Assembly (NCBI GenBank): GCA_029582265.1
Contig: CM055816.1
Location: 96,374,809-96,438,808, forward strand
Length of the DNA: 64,000 nt
Reading direction: 5' to 3'
Source of the DNA: Zoroaster sp. YZ-2022
Taxonomy: Eukaryota > Echinodermata > Asteroidea > Forcipulatida > Zoroasteridae
Part shown: positions 23,656-34,986 of the stretch, piece after piece
How the letters are laid out: the number at the start of each line of letters is the position of its first letter
Numbering within the stretch: the stretch's first letter is position 1
Made by a program: the position numbers and the translations under genes
Notes under the pieces: model-generated
Database searches by the model: none
Seen by the model: the letters and a program-made list of their open reading frames with translations, nothing else
Told to the model about the DNA's origin: nothing

Positions 23656-24412
23656 ATGGAGGAAGAAAACAGAAGGAGTCACATCGCCCAGCCTCTTATC
23701 TCATAACCAATTAGCACTTCGGAGTGGCCCATTGGAAATACGTTACGGCCACCCGCTGCGCTTACAAGTTTAACGACCGCGATAATCCCCTTGTGTACAA
23801 TGTCTTTTGCCGCTCGGCTGCGCTTGCTCGCGACCAGGATACATAATTGGAGGGTAGAAATCTGAAGCAAACGAATAAACACAAAACGTATGCGCACTAC
23901 TTTTCGCGGGCTTTTTATATTGCGCAATGCATTGTCTTCAATAGCGATTTTTCCACCGAGTATTTTGGTGTTTTGATCGTCGAATTTGGCGAATCCGAAG
24001 CTGACTTACGCTAAATATAACATTCAGATGTTACAATAAAGTGTCTTTTTAGCAACTTATTTTAAGGATATTTCCGGTGATCTCCGGAAGCCAACCAATT
24101 GTCAAATTCAAAGACGTGTTGTTTAGCTTTTTATCATTTCAATCCTCATATATGTACGATGCTGTACACTGAAGATATTGCAGTGTTGGATTCGTAGGTC
24201 GAGTTGGATCGGGAGCCAGCCTTCCGTGTAGTGCAATAGGACAACGCGTCAGCAATGCGCGCAATGCGCATGTGCAAAGAAAGCCTGGCTGTAGTTCTCC
24301 TCGATAATCGGATTAAACGATTAGCGCTGGCTTAGAAATTTTACGACCGCGGCAAAAGACATTGAACCTTTGATATGCCTTCGTTGTGACTCCTTCTGTT
24401 TTCTTCCTCCAT
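23656..24412. mobile_element. DNA transposon with ATGGAGGAAGAAAACAG ends, 757 bp
   Basis: The left end ATGGAGGAAGAAAACAGAAG (23656 on) and right end CTTCTGTTTTCTTCCTCCAT (to 24412) form a TIR of about 28 bp extending to GGAGTCACA. GATTACAC flanks both sides, an 8-9 bp target duplication. A second inner inverted pair holds GTCTTTTGCCGC and its complement. It carries no transposase, so it is non-autonomous; MuDR or hAT are possible from the duplication size. Confidence 0.78.
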
Positions 24413-25995
24413 GATTACACACACAAGGGAACGCAGTATCCAACCTCCACTTTTTCACTATTTATAATATATTCAATAATACTCTTACATCAACGGGTAA
24501 AAGTGTATTTTTGAGTGTAACGAGTGAAAAAGTTTGTCCCTCCCAAATCAAACATTGGATTATTGAAAGCTTGAATTAAAAAAAAAAAATTAACAGTTGT
24601 TTTCCTAGTTCTTTTAGTTTGCTTATCTGGTGTTCCAATCAATCCACCAACATTAAATATTCTGGCCAAAACTTACTATTTGTATGAGGATGCATTAAAA
24701 AAGTATTACCAAGGTTTGGGATGTCAAAACATCTTTTTCACAAAATAATACTTCAAATTTTCTAGATCAAACCATTTTTAAAGCAGAGTCAAAATAAGGC
24801 ATGAATATCTTATCCCATTTGTCCATGGCACAAACAAATTATAGTTGACATGTAATGTGCAGATAGACTTGAAATTAAGCACTAAATAAACTATAATTAG
24901 GGAAGGCAATTTTTGAAACTTTCTGTCCGTGAGAAATTGATCAGGTCTATAACATTTTATTTATTATAGAAATGAAATGAGTCTCAGAGTGAAAATAAAA
25001 TTCTCCCCACCCCAAATTTGGTTTTATTCTCTTGATTCTAACAAATTATTGAAACATTTACAGACACTTTACCAATAATGTGTAATGGTGGATACAATTA
25101 GTAATGACCCAAAATTTAAAACAATTTTAAAGTTAGTAATTAGTTTTTAAAAATGACACATAAATCACACACAGATCCTTGTCTGTAGTACATTGTAGGT
25201 TCTTGAAAAAAATTCAAGGTGTATACGTAGTTCAGGTTTCGTCCGATAGCTTTTGTGTACTCTTAAATATTCTACAGATGTCTTTAAAGGTCAATTTCTG
25301 CATAGAGAAGTGACTTATGGGTCTGTATAATCTCTGAAGAACTGTAACTGTTGCTCATTGTGAATAGTAATGTGTTGTCTACTGGAGTATTATCGTTGTT
25401 CATGAAGTATGTAACGTGGACACGGTGTCCAATGTTGTCAGTGTTACATCCGCATAGCCCAGTTTAGGACAGAATAAACTCAATTGAAGGTCAATGTAAT
25501 TCACCAGAAACCCCAATACCACAGCAATAAACCTCATTGTCCTTTCCAAGTCACTTTTAAATAGATTTTATTGAAAAATTATTTAATAAAGAAAAAATTC
25601 CAGAATAAAGCCTCTAGATGCCAAAAAACAAATAATGATCATTTTGTCGACTCTTTTTATTGCTTCGATGTAAGACAGACATTGATGCATGAAACCAGAC
25701 TGATTTGAAGTGAAAAGAGATGAGGGATTCATAAGCTTTGACTAACATCTGCTGCATTGAAATATGTTTTGGTGTCCATGTTACATCCGTACTGTGATTT
25801 GTTTCCTTCATGTTGACACCAATGGATCATTTTAGTTTTGAATTCAATGGAGAAAAAACTTTTAAATTATAAAAATATAATATATTTCCATAATAAAAAC
25901 TGTAAAAAAGTTACAGTTAATCACTTTTGAAAATTTCACCTTCATGTCACACCTTGTATCCCAACCTGATGAAATGAGCCATGTACAGTAAATCC
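24413..25995. other. AT-rich spacer, no gene recognised
   Basis: No domain in any frame. The 25740-25810 stretch contains GGTGTCCATGTTACATCCG, reminiscent of 22830-22860 (TTGGTGTCCATCCG, TTACATCGAAGC), suggesting a diverged inverted pairing between 22.2-22.9 and 25.4-26.0 kb. Confidence 0.4.
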
Positions 25996-26174
25996 AGGCC
26001 TGGAATTACACGGCGGCCACGACGGCCATGGCCGTCGATGCCCTTGTAACTGGCCGTGGTGCCCCTCAAGAAAATACCATCTTCACGGCCATAATTGCCG
26101 TGCCCTTTTCCCCCCTTGGCCGTCGTGCCTTTTAATATAATTTCAATTTTACATACATTTCTATTTTGGGGGCA
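25996..26174. mobile_element. Transposon terminus with GGCCGT-rich end, cut by the gap
   Basis: It begins CCAGGCCTGGAATTACACGG and continues as many short GGCCGT/ACGGCC inverted words, a pattern seen at the ends of cut-and-paste elements. The right part runs into the run of N, so neither the opposite end nor a target duplication can be read. Confidence 0.45.
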
Positions 26175-26674
26175 NNNNNNNNNNNNNNNNNNNNNNNNNN
26201 NNNNNNNNNNNNNNNNNNNNNNNNNNNNNNNNNNNNNNNNNNNNNNNNNNNNNNNNNNNNNNNNNNNNNNNNNNNNNNNNNNNNNNNNNNNNNNNNNNNN
26301 NNNNNNNNNNNNNNNNNNNNNNNNNNNNNNNNNNNNNNNNNNNNNNNNNNNNNNNNNNNNNNNNNNNNNNNNNNNNNNNNNNNNNNNNNNNNNNNNNNNN
26401 NNNNNNNNNNNNNNNNNNNNNNNNNNNNNNNNNNNNNNNNNNNNNNNNNNNNNNNNNNNNNNNNNNNNNNNNNNNNNNNNNNNNNNNNNNNNNNNNNNNN
26501 NNNNNNNNNNNNNNNNNNNNNNNNNNNNNNNNNNNNNNNNNNNNNNNNNNNNNNNNNNNNNNNNNNNNNNNNNNNNNNNNNNNNNNNNNNNNNNNNNNNN
26601 NNNNNNNNNNNNNNNNNNNNNNNNNNNNNNNNNNNNNNNNNNNNNNNNNNNNNNNNNNNNNNNNNNNNNNNNNN
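26175..26674. other. Assembly gap, 500 N
   Basis: Exactly 500 undetermined bases, probably a default-size gap. It stops directly at the TA repeat, which likely caused it. Open frames reported across it are artefacts. Confidence 1.
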
Positions 26675-26795
<121 letters not shown>

Positions 26796-26822
26796 TTGTA
26801 GTAAAACTAGTGGAACGCTGGT

Positions 26823-26867
26823 AGTTGTAACTCCGAGTTTCACGCGTTATGCGATCATCAGACAACT
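26823..26867 (-). ncRNA. Type I hammerhead ribozyme, - strand
   Basis: This is the mirror copy in the other palindrome arm. It has the same AGTTGT, CTGATGA, GAAAC and ACAACT elements; helix III closes on CGG instead of CAG. A transcript across the palindrome in either direction would contain one ribozyme and the complement of the other. Confidence 0.68.
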
Positions 26868-26870
26868 CAG

Positions 26871-26915
26871 AGTTGTCTGATGATCGCATAACGCGTGAAA
26901 CTCAGAGTTACAACT
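26871..26915 (+). ncRNA. Type I hammerhead ribozyme, + strand
   Basis: In order: AGTTGT (helix I 5' side), CTGATGA core, a short helix II (CGC / GCG around ATAAC with a T-T mismatch at its base), GAAAC core with helix III (ACT / AGT around CAG), then T and ACAACT (helix I 3' side). Helix I pairs perfectly over 6 bp. Predicted cleavage follows GTT at 26909. The three-bp helix III is typical of retroelement ribozymes that work better as dimers. The T-T pair at the base of helix II may weaken activity. Confidence 0.7.
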
Positions 26916-26949
26916 ACCAGCGTTCCACTAGTTTTACTACAAGTATAAT

Positions 26950-27195
26950 ATGCTCTGTCTATGTTCAGAAATATAAATTGGAGCAATGTTATTAAAAGAT
27001 TTGTTAACAATTAGCATAAGTTTAAAAATAATTCTCTGTGAAACAGGAAGCCAGTACAGTTCTTTAAAGATTGATATGGCATGACTTTCTGGACAAAGTT
27101 ACAACACGAGCTGCTGTGTTTTGTATGTGCTGAAGACGAGATATTTGATTCTGCTGGAGACCGTAATGGAGAGCTGCGTGTCATTAGCGTAGACA
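26950..27195 (-). pseudogene. LINE reverse transcriptase C-terminal fragment
   Basis: The - strand, with frame changes, reads HIQNTAARVV, then SRKSCHI and LKELYWLPVSQRI. This matches the usual CR1/L2 C-terminal order (RVQNTAARV, HITPVL, LNWLPVKQR) seen intact in the LINE at 56.9 kb. It is a short, heavily decayed piece with no catalytic motif left. Confidence 0.65.
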
Positions 27196-27950
27196 TGGTA
27201 ATTTAAATTATACTTCAAAATGATATCACGAACCGGAAAGGTATAAACATATTTCTATTTACTGCTTTTATTTGTTTACTTAAAAATTTTATTTGTAGAT
27301 TGGTATAACTTTTAATACAGAGCCCTCAAAGAACGCAGTTCTTTAACTGAGGACTCTACCCTGTTAAAATAAAACGGCAAATAAATAAATGAAGAATTAT
27401 ATAAAGTGCAGGACAAAATAAAATGATTTACATAAAGTGTCCTAATCTTTTTTTAAAGGTACAAAGACTTGATGTAAAAATATGGCAGAATGTTTTCGCA
27501 AGTAGAAAATACAAATTATTTTAGGGGGTTGGGCTGATGAATTCATCGCTCACCCCTTTAAGATTATTAGAGGTATAAAAGCTCATGCTTCCTATTTCTC
27601 CGAGATTTGAGACAATGAACAAAACTACAAAATCCAAAAACAAAATCAAAAACCAATCAAAATCCAAATAAGTACAAACAAAACCTTTACAGTAAAATGA
27701 AACTGAAAACAAATAATATAACAATGGACTTAAAATTATATATGAACACAAACTGATTGTTTACCTTTTTAAATGTTCAAATGACTCTTAAAGACTTAAT
27801 GTGCAAAAAAGCAAAACAAAAACACTGAATTAACTATATCAATTCCATCAAATATTTAACCGGATTAGGTGAATGTACAGCCAACATCAGGCCATAGTCT
27901 TGGTATATATTTGATTGAAATCATCTTTGATGAATCTGTGTTCCAAAGAG
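27196..27950. other. AT-rich spacer, no gene recognised
   Basis: It contains a short segment at 27320-27370 (GCCCTCAAAGAACGCAGTTC) that could be LINE 3' sequence. The - strand frame at 27521-27751 is low-complexity and hydrophobic, with no domain and no splice context I trust. Confidence 0.4.
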
Positions 27951-27951
27951 T

Positions 27952-28326
27952 TCAAACTCGTGGCCGAGCGGTCTAGCTTACCGGATTCAAGTTTTGGTGT
28001 TAGCAACATAATGTGTTAGCAACATAATGTGGGTTCGAATCACGGCCGTGACACTTGTGTCCTTGAGCAAGACACTTAATCATAATTGCTTCTCTCCACC
28101 CAGGGGTTAAATGGGTACCTGTGAAGGAAGAGTTGGTTTGCTCTATATGCGCTAGAAATGGCAACAATTGAGCTGTATACTCCCCAGGGAGCTGAGATGG
28201 TTTCAGGAATGATTTATGAGCCTTATGAGCCTTATGAGCAGGGATAATAATATAATGCGCTTTGAGCACCACTTAGTTGGTGGATACGTGCGCTATATAA
28301 ATCCACACATTATTATTATTATTATT
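27952..28326 (+). mobile_element. tRNA-derived SINE, full-length-like
   Basis: The tRNA-like head has a pol III A box TGGCCGAGCGG (27961-27971) and B box GGTTCGAATC (28032-28041). Between them ATGTGTTAGCAACATA-type sequence is duplicated. The body includes CTTGAGCAAGACACTTAATC and CACCCAGGGGTTAAATGGG, and the 3' part ends with GCGCTATATAAAT and (ATT)n. The body matches the SINE at 49.94-50.23 kb. It is presumably mobilised by a LINE with a similar (ATT)n tail, such as the L2-like element at 56.7 kb (inference). Confidence 0.85.
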
Positions 28327-29482
28327 AACTATTGAGGTTTCCTTTCTACTCATTCAGATTGTTTTTTTTAATTAGGTTAGATCGTCCAACTACTTCATAA
28401 TGGTTATTCCTATTGATTATGGAGTCTCAACAGAACTTAAGACACGTCAGTACCGAACTCCTCCCTACGTTTCCCATTATTATGTTAATGTCATTATAAA
28501 AGACAGAACATGATTTTACATGTTACATTAATTATTGAAACAAATAATAAAAACTCAGACATAACAATTTCAAGGGAAATTCGATACCATTCACCTTAGC
28601 TTACAAAGTAAGTTTATGTGAAACGGTGGTAAATTATTCATTATTTAAAATTGGTAATTGTTTTAATTTTAGATAATACCTAAAGTGTAGAGAATTATAC
28701 TGCATTCATTCCTTTAAAACTCATCTTGTTTCATTCCAGTCTGTCTACGTAACATCAAGGCACACAGTTTCATATATATTTAATAATCAATAAGAACCTC
28801 GAAGCAAGTCATTCAAGTGGAAATAAATCTTTTCATAAGCTTCTGCTTATCGTTCTTTAGCCATATTATACGCAATAGCGACAATTGATATTGCATATTC
28901 TATTGTGCTTGTGAGAGGTACGATGCTTGTGCAGTGTAAACACATGACTACAGTCAGAGAACTACTTCCTCTCCTTCTCTATTGTCTATATGGCTTTCTA
29001 TCTGCCCACGTATCTCTTCACGTGACTGTACATATACTTGATTCTTAACTTTGTATGTAAACACTAAGTTATGAAACAAGTTTGAGAGAGATTCTCCCTT
29101 TACACTTTTTGTCTTATTTGTAGTCTTCTATTGGTCAGATGTCTTGTTACGATGGGTAACGGGGACTTGGGCCTTTTTTACCGGCCCATTTTACCCCCCC
29201 CCCCCCCCCCCACTATTAACCTCTCCCATAAACCCCCACAACACTCAAACTTATCTTTGCAAATAAAAAATAAATACCAAAAATAATATATTTATGAATT
29301 TTGAGACGTTTTGTTTCATATTAGGTTTCGTGCTGGGCTGCTGTAGTTGAAGACATAGGCCTATAGGGAAAAGGAAGATTCATTAAAAATAAATAAATAA
29401 ATATTAAATAATATGTCTAAGTCCGCTAATGGGGTGCCTGTTATGGAAAATACAACGGAATACTGAACTTATAGGAGATCAG
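28327..29482. other. Spacer, no gene recognised; poly-C run
   Basis: AT-rich with a run of about 17 C at 29194-29210. No domain was found in any frame. Confidence 0.45.
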
Positions 29483-29645
29483 TAAAACTTGTAGCGTTGC
29501 ATGGTGAGGAGGATGAGTAAGACTAATTGCTGTGACACCATGTGAAATTCTCAACTGAGTAGTAATCATGCAGTTCTGAAAAGAACTGGAGGTACAACTC
29601 GATGTTTCGATCAGTGTGCTCTGATCGTCCTCAGGAGAACATTTA
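29483..29645 (+). mobile_element. Penelope-type terminal fragment, copy 1
   Basis: It carries the family signature AAGACTAATTGC, GTGACACCATGTG, TTCTGAAAAGAACTGGAGG, TACAACTCGA, TTTCGATCAGTGTGCTCTGA and TCGTCCTCAGGAG, preceded by CTTGTAGC-TTGCATGGTGAGGAGGAT. It is more diverged than the other five copies. The GIY-YIG reading frame attached to the 42.9-kb copy identifies the family. The sequence to 30.0 kb has frames on the - strand without a domain. Confidence 0.7.
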
Positions 29646-30184
29646 TGGGAGATCTGAATAAGTTTTAGTGGCAAAATATATTGGGTGACGTCGCCAACCG
29701 TCATAAATATTGGGATGTCCACCTTAGTCCCTGCCTCACCCCTCCCCCTGCCGGAATCGCCGACCATGCAGTTGGCGGATTGTGTATACGCATCTGTGTA
29801 GTTGTGTTTGTTTGCACAAAATATTCACGAAACAGTCGTTTGAAATAACTTCTTTTCTGATGTATTTCTTCGTTTTGTTTGGCAAACAATTATTAATGTA
29901 ACAGCCGTTGGAACAAAGCATCATTCCTATGGGCATACCTTTCTTTGAAGGAAATTTATTTCGTTGGGAAATAAACAAGAATTTCTTTTCGGATGATTTT
30001 GTGATTTGTAAAACCATTTAGAAAATCATAATTATTTTGAATAATGTGTCCAAAGTAGGACGAGGCAAATTATTTGAATTTTGACTGTTACAGTTTAGCT
30101 GTTGACTCTGTGTAGTAGCGGACCGGGAATGGCAAAGCGCAAACAAAGTGGAGAACACACACAAGATTTTGTGCCTCAAATGAA

Positions 30185-30388
30185 ATGAGCATTTTGAACA
30201 GCTTCTTTACCCATAGATCACTGCATAACAAATCCTGGTATTCCAACGACCAGAAGACGAGAAAGGTGCTTGATCTAATCTGCACTAATACCTTCCTCAC
30301 TAGATTCTGCTCTGATTGTCGGGACAGAAGGAGCTTCGACTTCGAATCAGATCACCGAATGGTTGTTAGCTGCTTCAGAACACCATAA
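30185..30388 (+). pseudogene. LINE APE-endonuclease C-terminal fragment
   Basis: About 67 residues: NSFFTHRSLHNKSWYSNDQK, then VLDLICTN and ESDHRMVV. These match the W-x-S, LD and SDH landmarks at the end of APE-type endonucleases. The N-terminal catalytic half is missing. A stop follows; a further decayed piece continues in another frame at 30363-30548. Confidence 0.7.
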
Positions 30389-30699
30389 AAGAAAGACGGA
30401 CTGGAGGTTTCCCAAAAAGAAACCCAAAAATATCAAATACGACTACAAGAACCTTTCGCCTGAGCAAACTCTAAATTTCAATGCCGAAATCGACAAAGCC
30501 ATCGTCCAAAAGCAACCCAAAAGATGCGAAGATTTCATTGAAATTTGAATGCTGCTACGGAGAAATGTGTTCCTAGGAAGGATAAGGAAAGGGAGAGGAG
30601 CAGGCCGTGGACGTATGCTGAATTTAACGACCTCCTATAGCGGAGAGGAAAAAGCTGAGGATAAATAATGATAAAAGGGGGTACAAAAGGCTGAGCAAG

Positions 30700-31395
30700 A
30701 TGATAAAGAATAGGAAAGTGAAATTGTTAAATCAGTACCATTCGGCAGAGGCTAAGGAATTTAATGAGGTAGTTGTTAGGCGAGATACGGAGAGGGCTTA
30801 TAAAGTGGCAAAAGAGCAAAAGTCTTCACTGAGGAAGAAACCCCGTGCTATCGAATGCCCGGGACTCGCCCAACATTTCGAAAACCACTTTAATCCACCT
30901 CACCTCAAAGAACTCCCGACGCCGCCGCTCCTCCAACACCCACTCCCGAAACCCCCATGCAATATCCCACTCAACAATGACCCACCAAACAAAACCGAAA
31001 TTTCAAATGTAATAAAAGTCCTAAACAACAAAGTCAGCTTGGATCTACCAGGAGAGGCAATAAAATTAGCTCTTGAAGGCTCCCAAACCGACATCTTCAT
31101 CGATGAACTTGTCAACTTTTTCGAACAAATTTGGGAAGAAAAAGCTGTGCCAGCATATTTTGGTTTAGGGAAGATCGACGCAATTTTCAAGAATAAAGGA
31201 TCAATGCTAGATTGTAACAAATACCGAGGAATAACTTTATCGTCAATCCTAACAAAAATTGTTGTGTCTATTGTGGTCCAAAGGTTAACCCCAGCTTACG
31301 ACAGTTATTTAAATGAGGGGCAATACGGGTTCAGACCGAATCGGGGTACCATAGACGGAATTTATTGCCTGAAGCAGACACAAAAATGGGCTTAA
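30700..31395 (+). pseudogene. LINE linker and N-terminal reverse transcriptase
   Basis: It begins with a basic linker, then the finger region: PGEAIKLALEG, AVPAYFGLGKIDAIFKNKGS, CNKYRGITLSSILTKI and EGQYGFRPNRGTIDGIY. These are RT motifs 1-2 of non-LTR elements. The frame is lost at about 31390, just before motif A, and resumes in the next feature. Confidence 0.75.
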
Positions 31396-31889
31396 AAAAT
31401 CAAAGGGAATTATTTGTTGGGATGATCGATTTATCAGCGGCATTTGATCATATTAGGAGAGATTTATTATTTAGGAGTGCTAGGTTAGCTTTTGGGGATT
31501 CGATTTTGGTTGATTTACTTGAGTCAATGTATTCACAGACTGAGTGCTATATGGCGAGTGATGAGCAAGCGAGATTTAAAACCACCAGTGGAGTACGGCA
31601 GGGCGGTTCGGAAAGTCCATGCCTGTATAATATCTATGCCAACCACTGTATGCGCTTGTTCCAGCAAGAATGCCAAGATCGAAATTTGACAGGGTTTGAA
31701 TTATACTATGAAATTCCCAAAAATTGCTCGTCCAAAAATTCCAAGAAAAACAACAAAGGTTTTAGTCTTATACCCTACCTGGGGTACGCTGATGATCTGG
31801 TCATCTACGATCAGTCAGCAGAAGACCTCCAGGAGATGCTAATAATTATCGAGCGAATTTTCACAGCCCATGGCCTGAAAATAAATTAA
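31365..31889 (+). pseudogene. LINE reverse transcriptase catalytic core
   Basis: It contains MIDLSAAFDHIRRD (motif A aspartates), GVRQGGSESPCLYN (motif B) and GYADDLVIYDQSAEDL (motif C with the YADD box). A stop ends the frame at 31887-31889. Thumb sequence with KNSATFKYLGS continues in another frame at about 31985-32040. Confidence 0.8.
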
Positions 31890-32130
31890 ACTAAAACCGA
31901 AACCCTAATTTTAAACTGGGAACTACTTGGAACAAAAGACTCCCTTGGCGACAAACAGTATCCATCTTCAATAACATAACTAAATGGCGTAGAAATCAAG
32001 AACTCGGCCACCTTCAAATATCTAGGGTCGACAATTACGACTGTGCCACCGGCGATGTTGAAATCGAGAAACGAATAACCGCAGGCACCTGCAAGTTCTA
32101 TGAGGTAAAACAATTCTACACCAATTACAA

Positions 32131-32403
32131 GTGAAAGGAGGCCACCAGAGGGAGAAAAGGGTGAATTCTTACAAAAGGGCGGATGGTTCTGAGGGTGAGT
32201 TTTGTAATTACAGATACAAAAATGAAGATATTAAGAGAATCTGCGGGATCTCAGACATTGAAGACTTTATCAGAGGTCAACAATACAACTGGGCCGCTCA
32301 TGTATGTCGGCAAGAAGATGCTTGTTTAAACAGCTCACTTACGACAAAGACAGCAGATATCACAAAAAATCAGGCATCACAGAAAATACCTACAGGCAGG
32401 TAA
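32131..32403 (+). pseudogene. LINE ORF2 C-terminal fragment
   Basis: It carries KRICGISDIEDFIRGQQYNW and AAHVCRQEDACLN, the R-x-C-G-I / F-I-x-x-Q-x-x-W-A-x-H-V pattern of RTE-like C-terminal regions. The end of the element follows within about 150 bases. Confidence 0.65.
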
Positions 32404-32555
32404 TAAATAAGCAAAAGAATAAGCACAGCTTGAAAGATGAGAACCAGGTTATTGAAAAAATGATGAAGCGAAAACAATTTTAAAGTCACTGGCTTTAAAC
32501 CACTATATTAGACGAATATGCTAATGTGGAACCAAAATGATTGATTGATTGTAAG

Positions 32556-33312
32556 GTAAATTAGCATGCATGACCCCTTTGCAGTCGCGTAACTTATACG
32601 GTTGGTTTAATATGTGGGCAATTGGAGAGGAGAACCAGGATTTTCAAGTCCTTTTGCTCACACTGAATTTACCAGTGACCATATAGAAGCATTGTATTCA
32701 ACACAGTGATGACTTAGCTCAGACTAACTCACTGGATCTCTTCTAAACCCAGTCTAAATAGCAACTATACACTCATTAAAAGAACTATTGGCAATCTCAT
32801 AACAAATCAATTATAACAGTTTTACTTTAAAACACAGTGTATACATTCCCAGAAAATATCTATTTCAGGTGCTATCGTGTTAGCCAGCTTTGGTAAAATT
32901 TTAGTAAAATTTAGTAAAATTATTAGCGAAATTATTGCCAAAATTAATTTGTCATACAAAGACAGAAATTCAATGAACGAATACGAACAACCTGATTGCA
33001 TTCTCATTATTTTCTCGACGACACAATGAAATAAGCTGAAACATTAACAGGTTGGTTTTATACATAATTATATCTCAGTAATTTAGTATAGATGCATTTA
33101 CATACATTTTACAACAAGTGTATATTAGCTTTAATATAATTATTATAACTTAGAACAAGTATGGGCTTTGCTATTTTTCTACTGTTGTTTATATGCTGCT
33201 ATGTTGATTTTAACGACGGTGGTCCTCTGGGTAAACTATTGCCATGTATATTATAATGTTTCAACCATAGGTAGGCGGAGCGCACATGCGTATTATATGC
33301 CCATAGGAAGGA
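32556..33312. other. Spacer upstream of the secreted EGF gene, no gene recognised
   Basis: AT-rich, with TTTAGTAAAATT tandem words at 32895-32925. No domain is seen. Confidence 0.45.
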
Positions 33313-33324
33313 CCAATTATAAAG
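33313..33324 (+). promoter_or_regulatory. Candidate CCAAT/TATA core promoter of the EGF gene
   Basis: CCAAT (33313-33317) overlaps into TATAAAG (33318-33324), about 275 bases before the signal-peptide ATG. Start of transcription would be expected near 33350. The interval to the ATG has two tiny upstream frames at 33421-33449 (ATG-x3-TGA and ATG...TAG), which could dampen translation. This is a motif match only. Confidence 0.35.
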
Positions 33325-33593
33325 CTATATATGTACATCATATCCACATGCCGGCCTCTGATTGGCTGCCTCATCTTGAAAATACCTGGTATCATCAAGC
33401 TTGTGGACGCGATTCTTTTAATGAGCGAGAAATGAGCGGTTTCAGTTAGATTGGACCAGCGCGGCACGGAAAGGAGACGCAAACCTGGAGTTCCAGAAAG
33501 CTTTCTTTCATCGTGGATAGAGTTGTTCCTTACATTTCCTGAGGAGATTGCATCTAGTTTCATCGGTTGACGGGACACCGCATCCTCGACGAG

Positions 33594-33639
33594 ATGACCA
33601 CCTTGCAATGGATGAGATTCTTGGTCGTTGTGCTGTGGG
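33594..33639 (+). CDS. Exon 1, signal peptide of a secreted EGF-repeat protein
   Basis: The ATG opens MTTLQWMRFLVVVLW, a short polar start with one Arg and a hydrophobic core, then stops at a consensus donor (G, GTAAGT) in phase 1. This is the usual layout of a signal-peptide exon feeding phase-1 extracellular modules. The next supported exon (44642) begins TA-AAC, so the joined codon is GTA and the hydrophobic stretch continues into VNLELT, a plausible cleavage region. All downstream EGF exons are also phase 1 on this strand. The linkage across an 11-kb intron is inferred; exons in between may have been missed. Confidence 0.62.
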
Positions 33640-33949
33640 GTAAGTAACATTTGTGATCGGATCCTACAAAAAGAGTCTTTTTTTATCTCAGTAAAGCAAG
33701 CACAATATATTGTAAATTAAGATTGTTATTGGAAGAGATACATTGATTCGTTTTATGAAAAGGCAGTTTGGCTACTTCAGACTCATTTTGTAAGATTATA
33801 TCACATTTTCCCCTTTTCGGTCGTTTAATCAGTGAAAAGTCCGAGATTCATTCGTATACAAAACAATAAAATAAAAACAAAACTGACGTTTGGCAGCAGC
33901 AAACAATAATTTTCACTGATCGAACGACCGAAATCTGTTATTGTTTTAG
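33640..33949. other. Putative intron 1, first part
   Basis: It follows the donor at 33640. No domain or repeat is seen. An inverted word pair (TTTTCGGTCGTTTAATCAGTG at 33815 and CACTGATCGAACGACCG at 33915) could be a small inverted-repeat element of about 120 bp. Confidence 0.4.
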
Positions 33950-34620
33950 CAGTGTGCTCCATTTTCACAATGTACCCTAATTTTAAGCAGTGTACCCGCT
34001 TTTCACAATATCCAGTTTTGGGCAATGTTCCCCTTTTCTTGCAATGTACCCTTTTTAAGAAGTGTGCCCCCTTTTCACAATGTTCTCTTTTTGGCAGATT
34101 GTCCCCTCTTAACAATGTACCTTTTTTAGCAGGTTACCCCTATTTGCAATGTACCCTTTTTAGCAGGTTACCCCTATTTACAATGTACCTTTTTTAGCAG
34201 GTTACCCCTATTTGCAATGTACCTTTTTTAGCAGGTTACCCCTATTTACAATGTACCTTTTTTAGCAGGTTACCCCTATTTACAATGTACCTTTTTTAGC
34301 AGGTTACCCCTATTTACAATGTATACCTTTTTTAGCAGGTTACCCCTATTTACAATGTACCTTTTTATCAGTGTACCCCCTATTTAACATGTACCCCTAT
34401 TTACCGTGTACACACATTTGCAATGTAACCCTTATTTGATGTGATCCCCTTGTCACAGTATAAACCTTTCTTGACACTGACTCTTTTTTTGTAACGTATC
34501 CCATTTTTAACAGCATGCCCCGTTTCACAATTGTACTCCTTTTTAGAGTGTGACACCTTTTCACAATGTACCCTCATTTTATCATCGCACCCTCTTTTCA
34601 TAGTGTAGACCTTTTGCCAC
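33950..34620 (+). repeat. Degenerate minisatellite (about 34 bp, two half-units)
   Basis: Units are built from CAATGTACCTTTTTTAG and CAGGTTACCCCTATTTA. At 34105-34360 about seven near-identical units of about 34 bp are seen; on both sides the pattern decays to single half-units. It lies in intron 1 of the proposed gene. Open frames on both strands are repeat artefacts. Confidence 0.88.
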
Positions 34621-34794
34621 ACTGGATACGCAGAGAGAACCAAAATAAGCAAACATATAGCATAATACATGAGTTCACTAACCTCTTCATTTCAACTGTA
34701 CGCCTTGGCAATGTATAAACTATATAAATAATGTATAACTAGAAATTATTCGTCGATATTGTTTGATATCAAATTCAACAAATCCTTAAGTGAA

Positions 34795-34906
34795 AGTAAT
34801 GAAATCTGCTATACTACAACATTAATAATAGACACATGATGGGACGAGTAATGAAATCTGCTATACTACAACATTAATAATAGACATGATGAGATAAGGA
34901 GGATTC
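34795..34906 (+). repeat. Tandem duplication, two units of about 57 bp
   Basis: GTAATGAAATCTGCTATACT, then ACAACATTAATAATAGACA, occurs twice in a row, the second with a 2-base deletion. Confidence 0.85.
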
Positions 34907-34986
34907 ACTCAAAATATATCTTAAAGTAAGAAACTTTCCGTCTCTTTATTTCTCCAGTGAATATAACATTTTATTGACTGTATTAT

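Larger units (their letters stand above)
30180..32555 (+). mobile_element. Degenerate RTE-like non-LTR retrotransposon
   Basis: An APE-endonuclease tail, reverse transcriptase and C-terminal region lie in one direction but in many frames. The 3' end finishes in a short ATGATTGATTGATTG repeat near 32538-32552 rather than poly-A, as RTE-clade elements often do. Stops at about 30388, 30546 and 30640 and frameshifts near 31370 and 31890 show it is dead. The clade is tentative. Confidence 0.75.
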
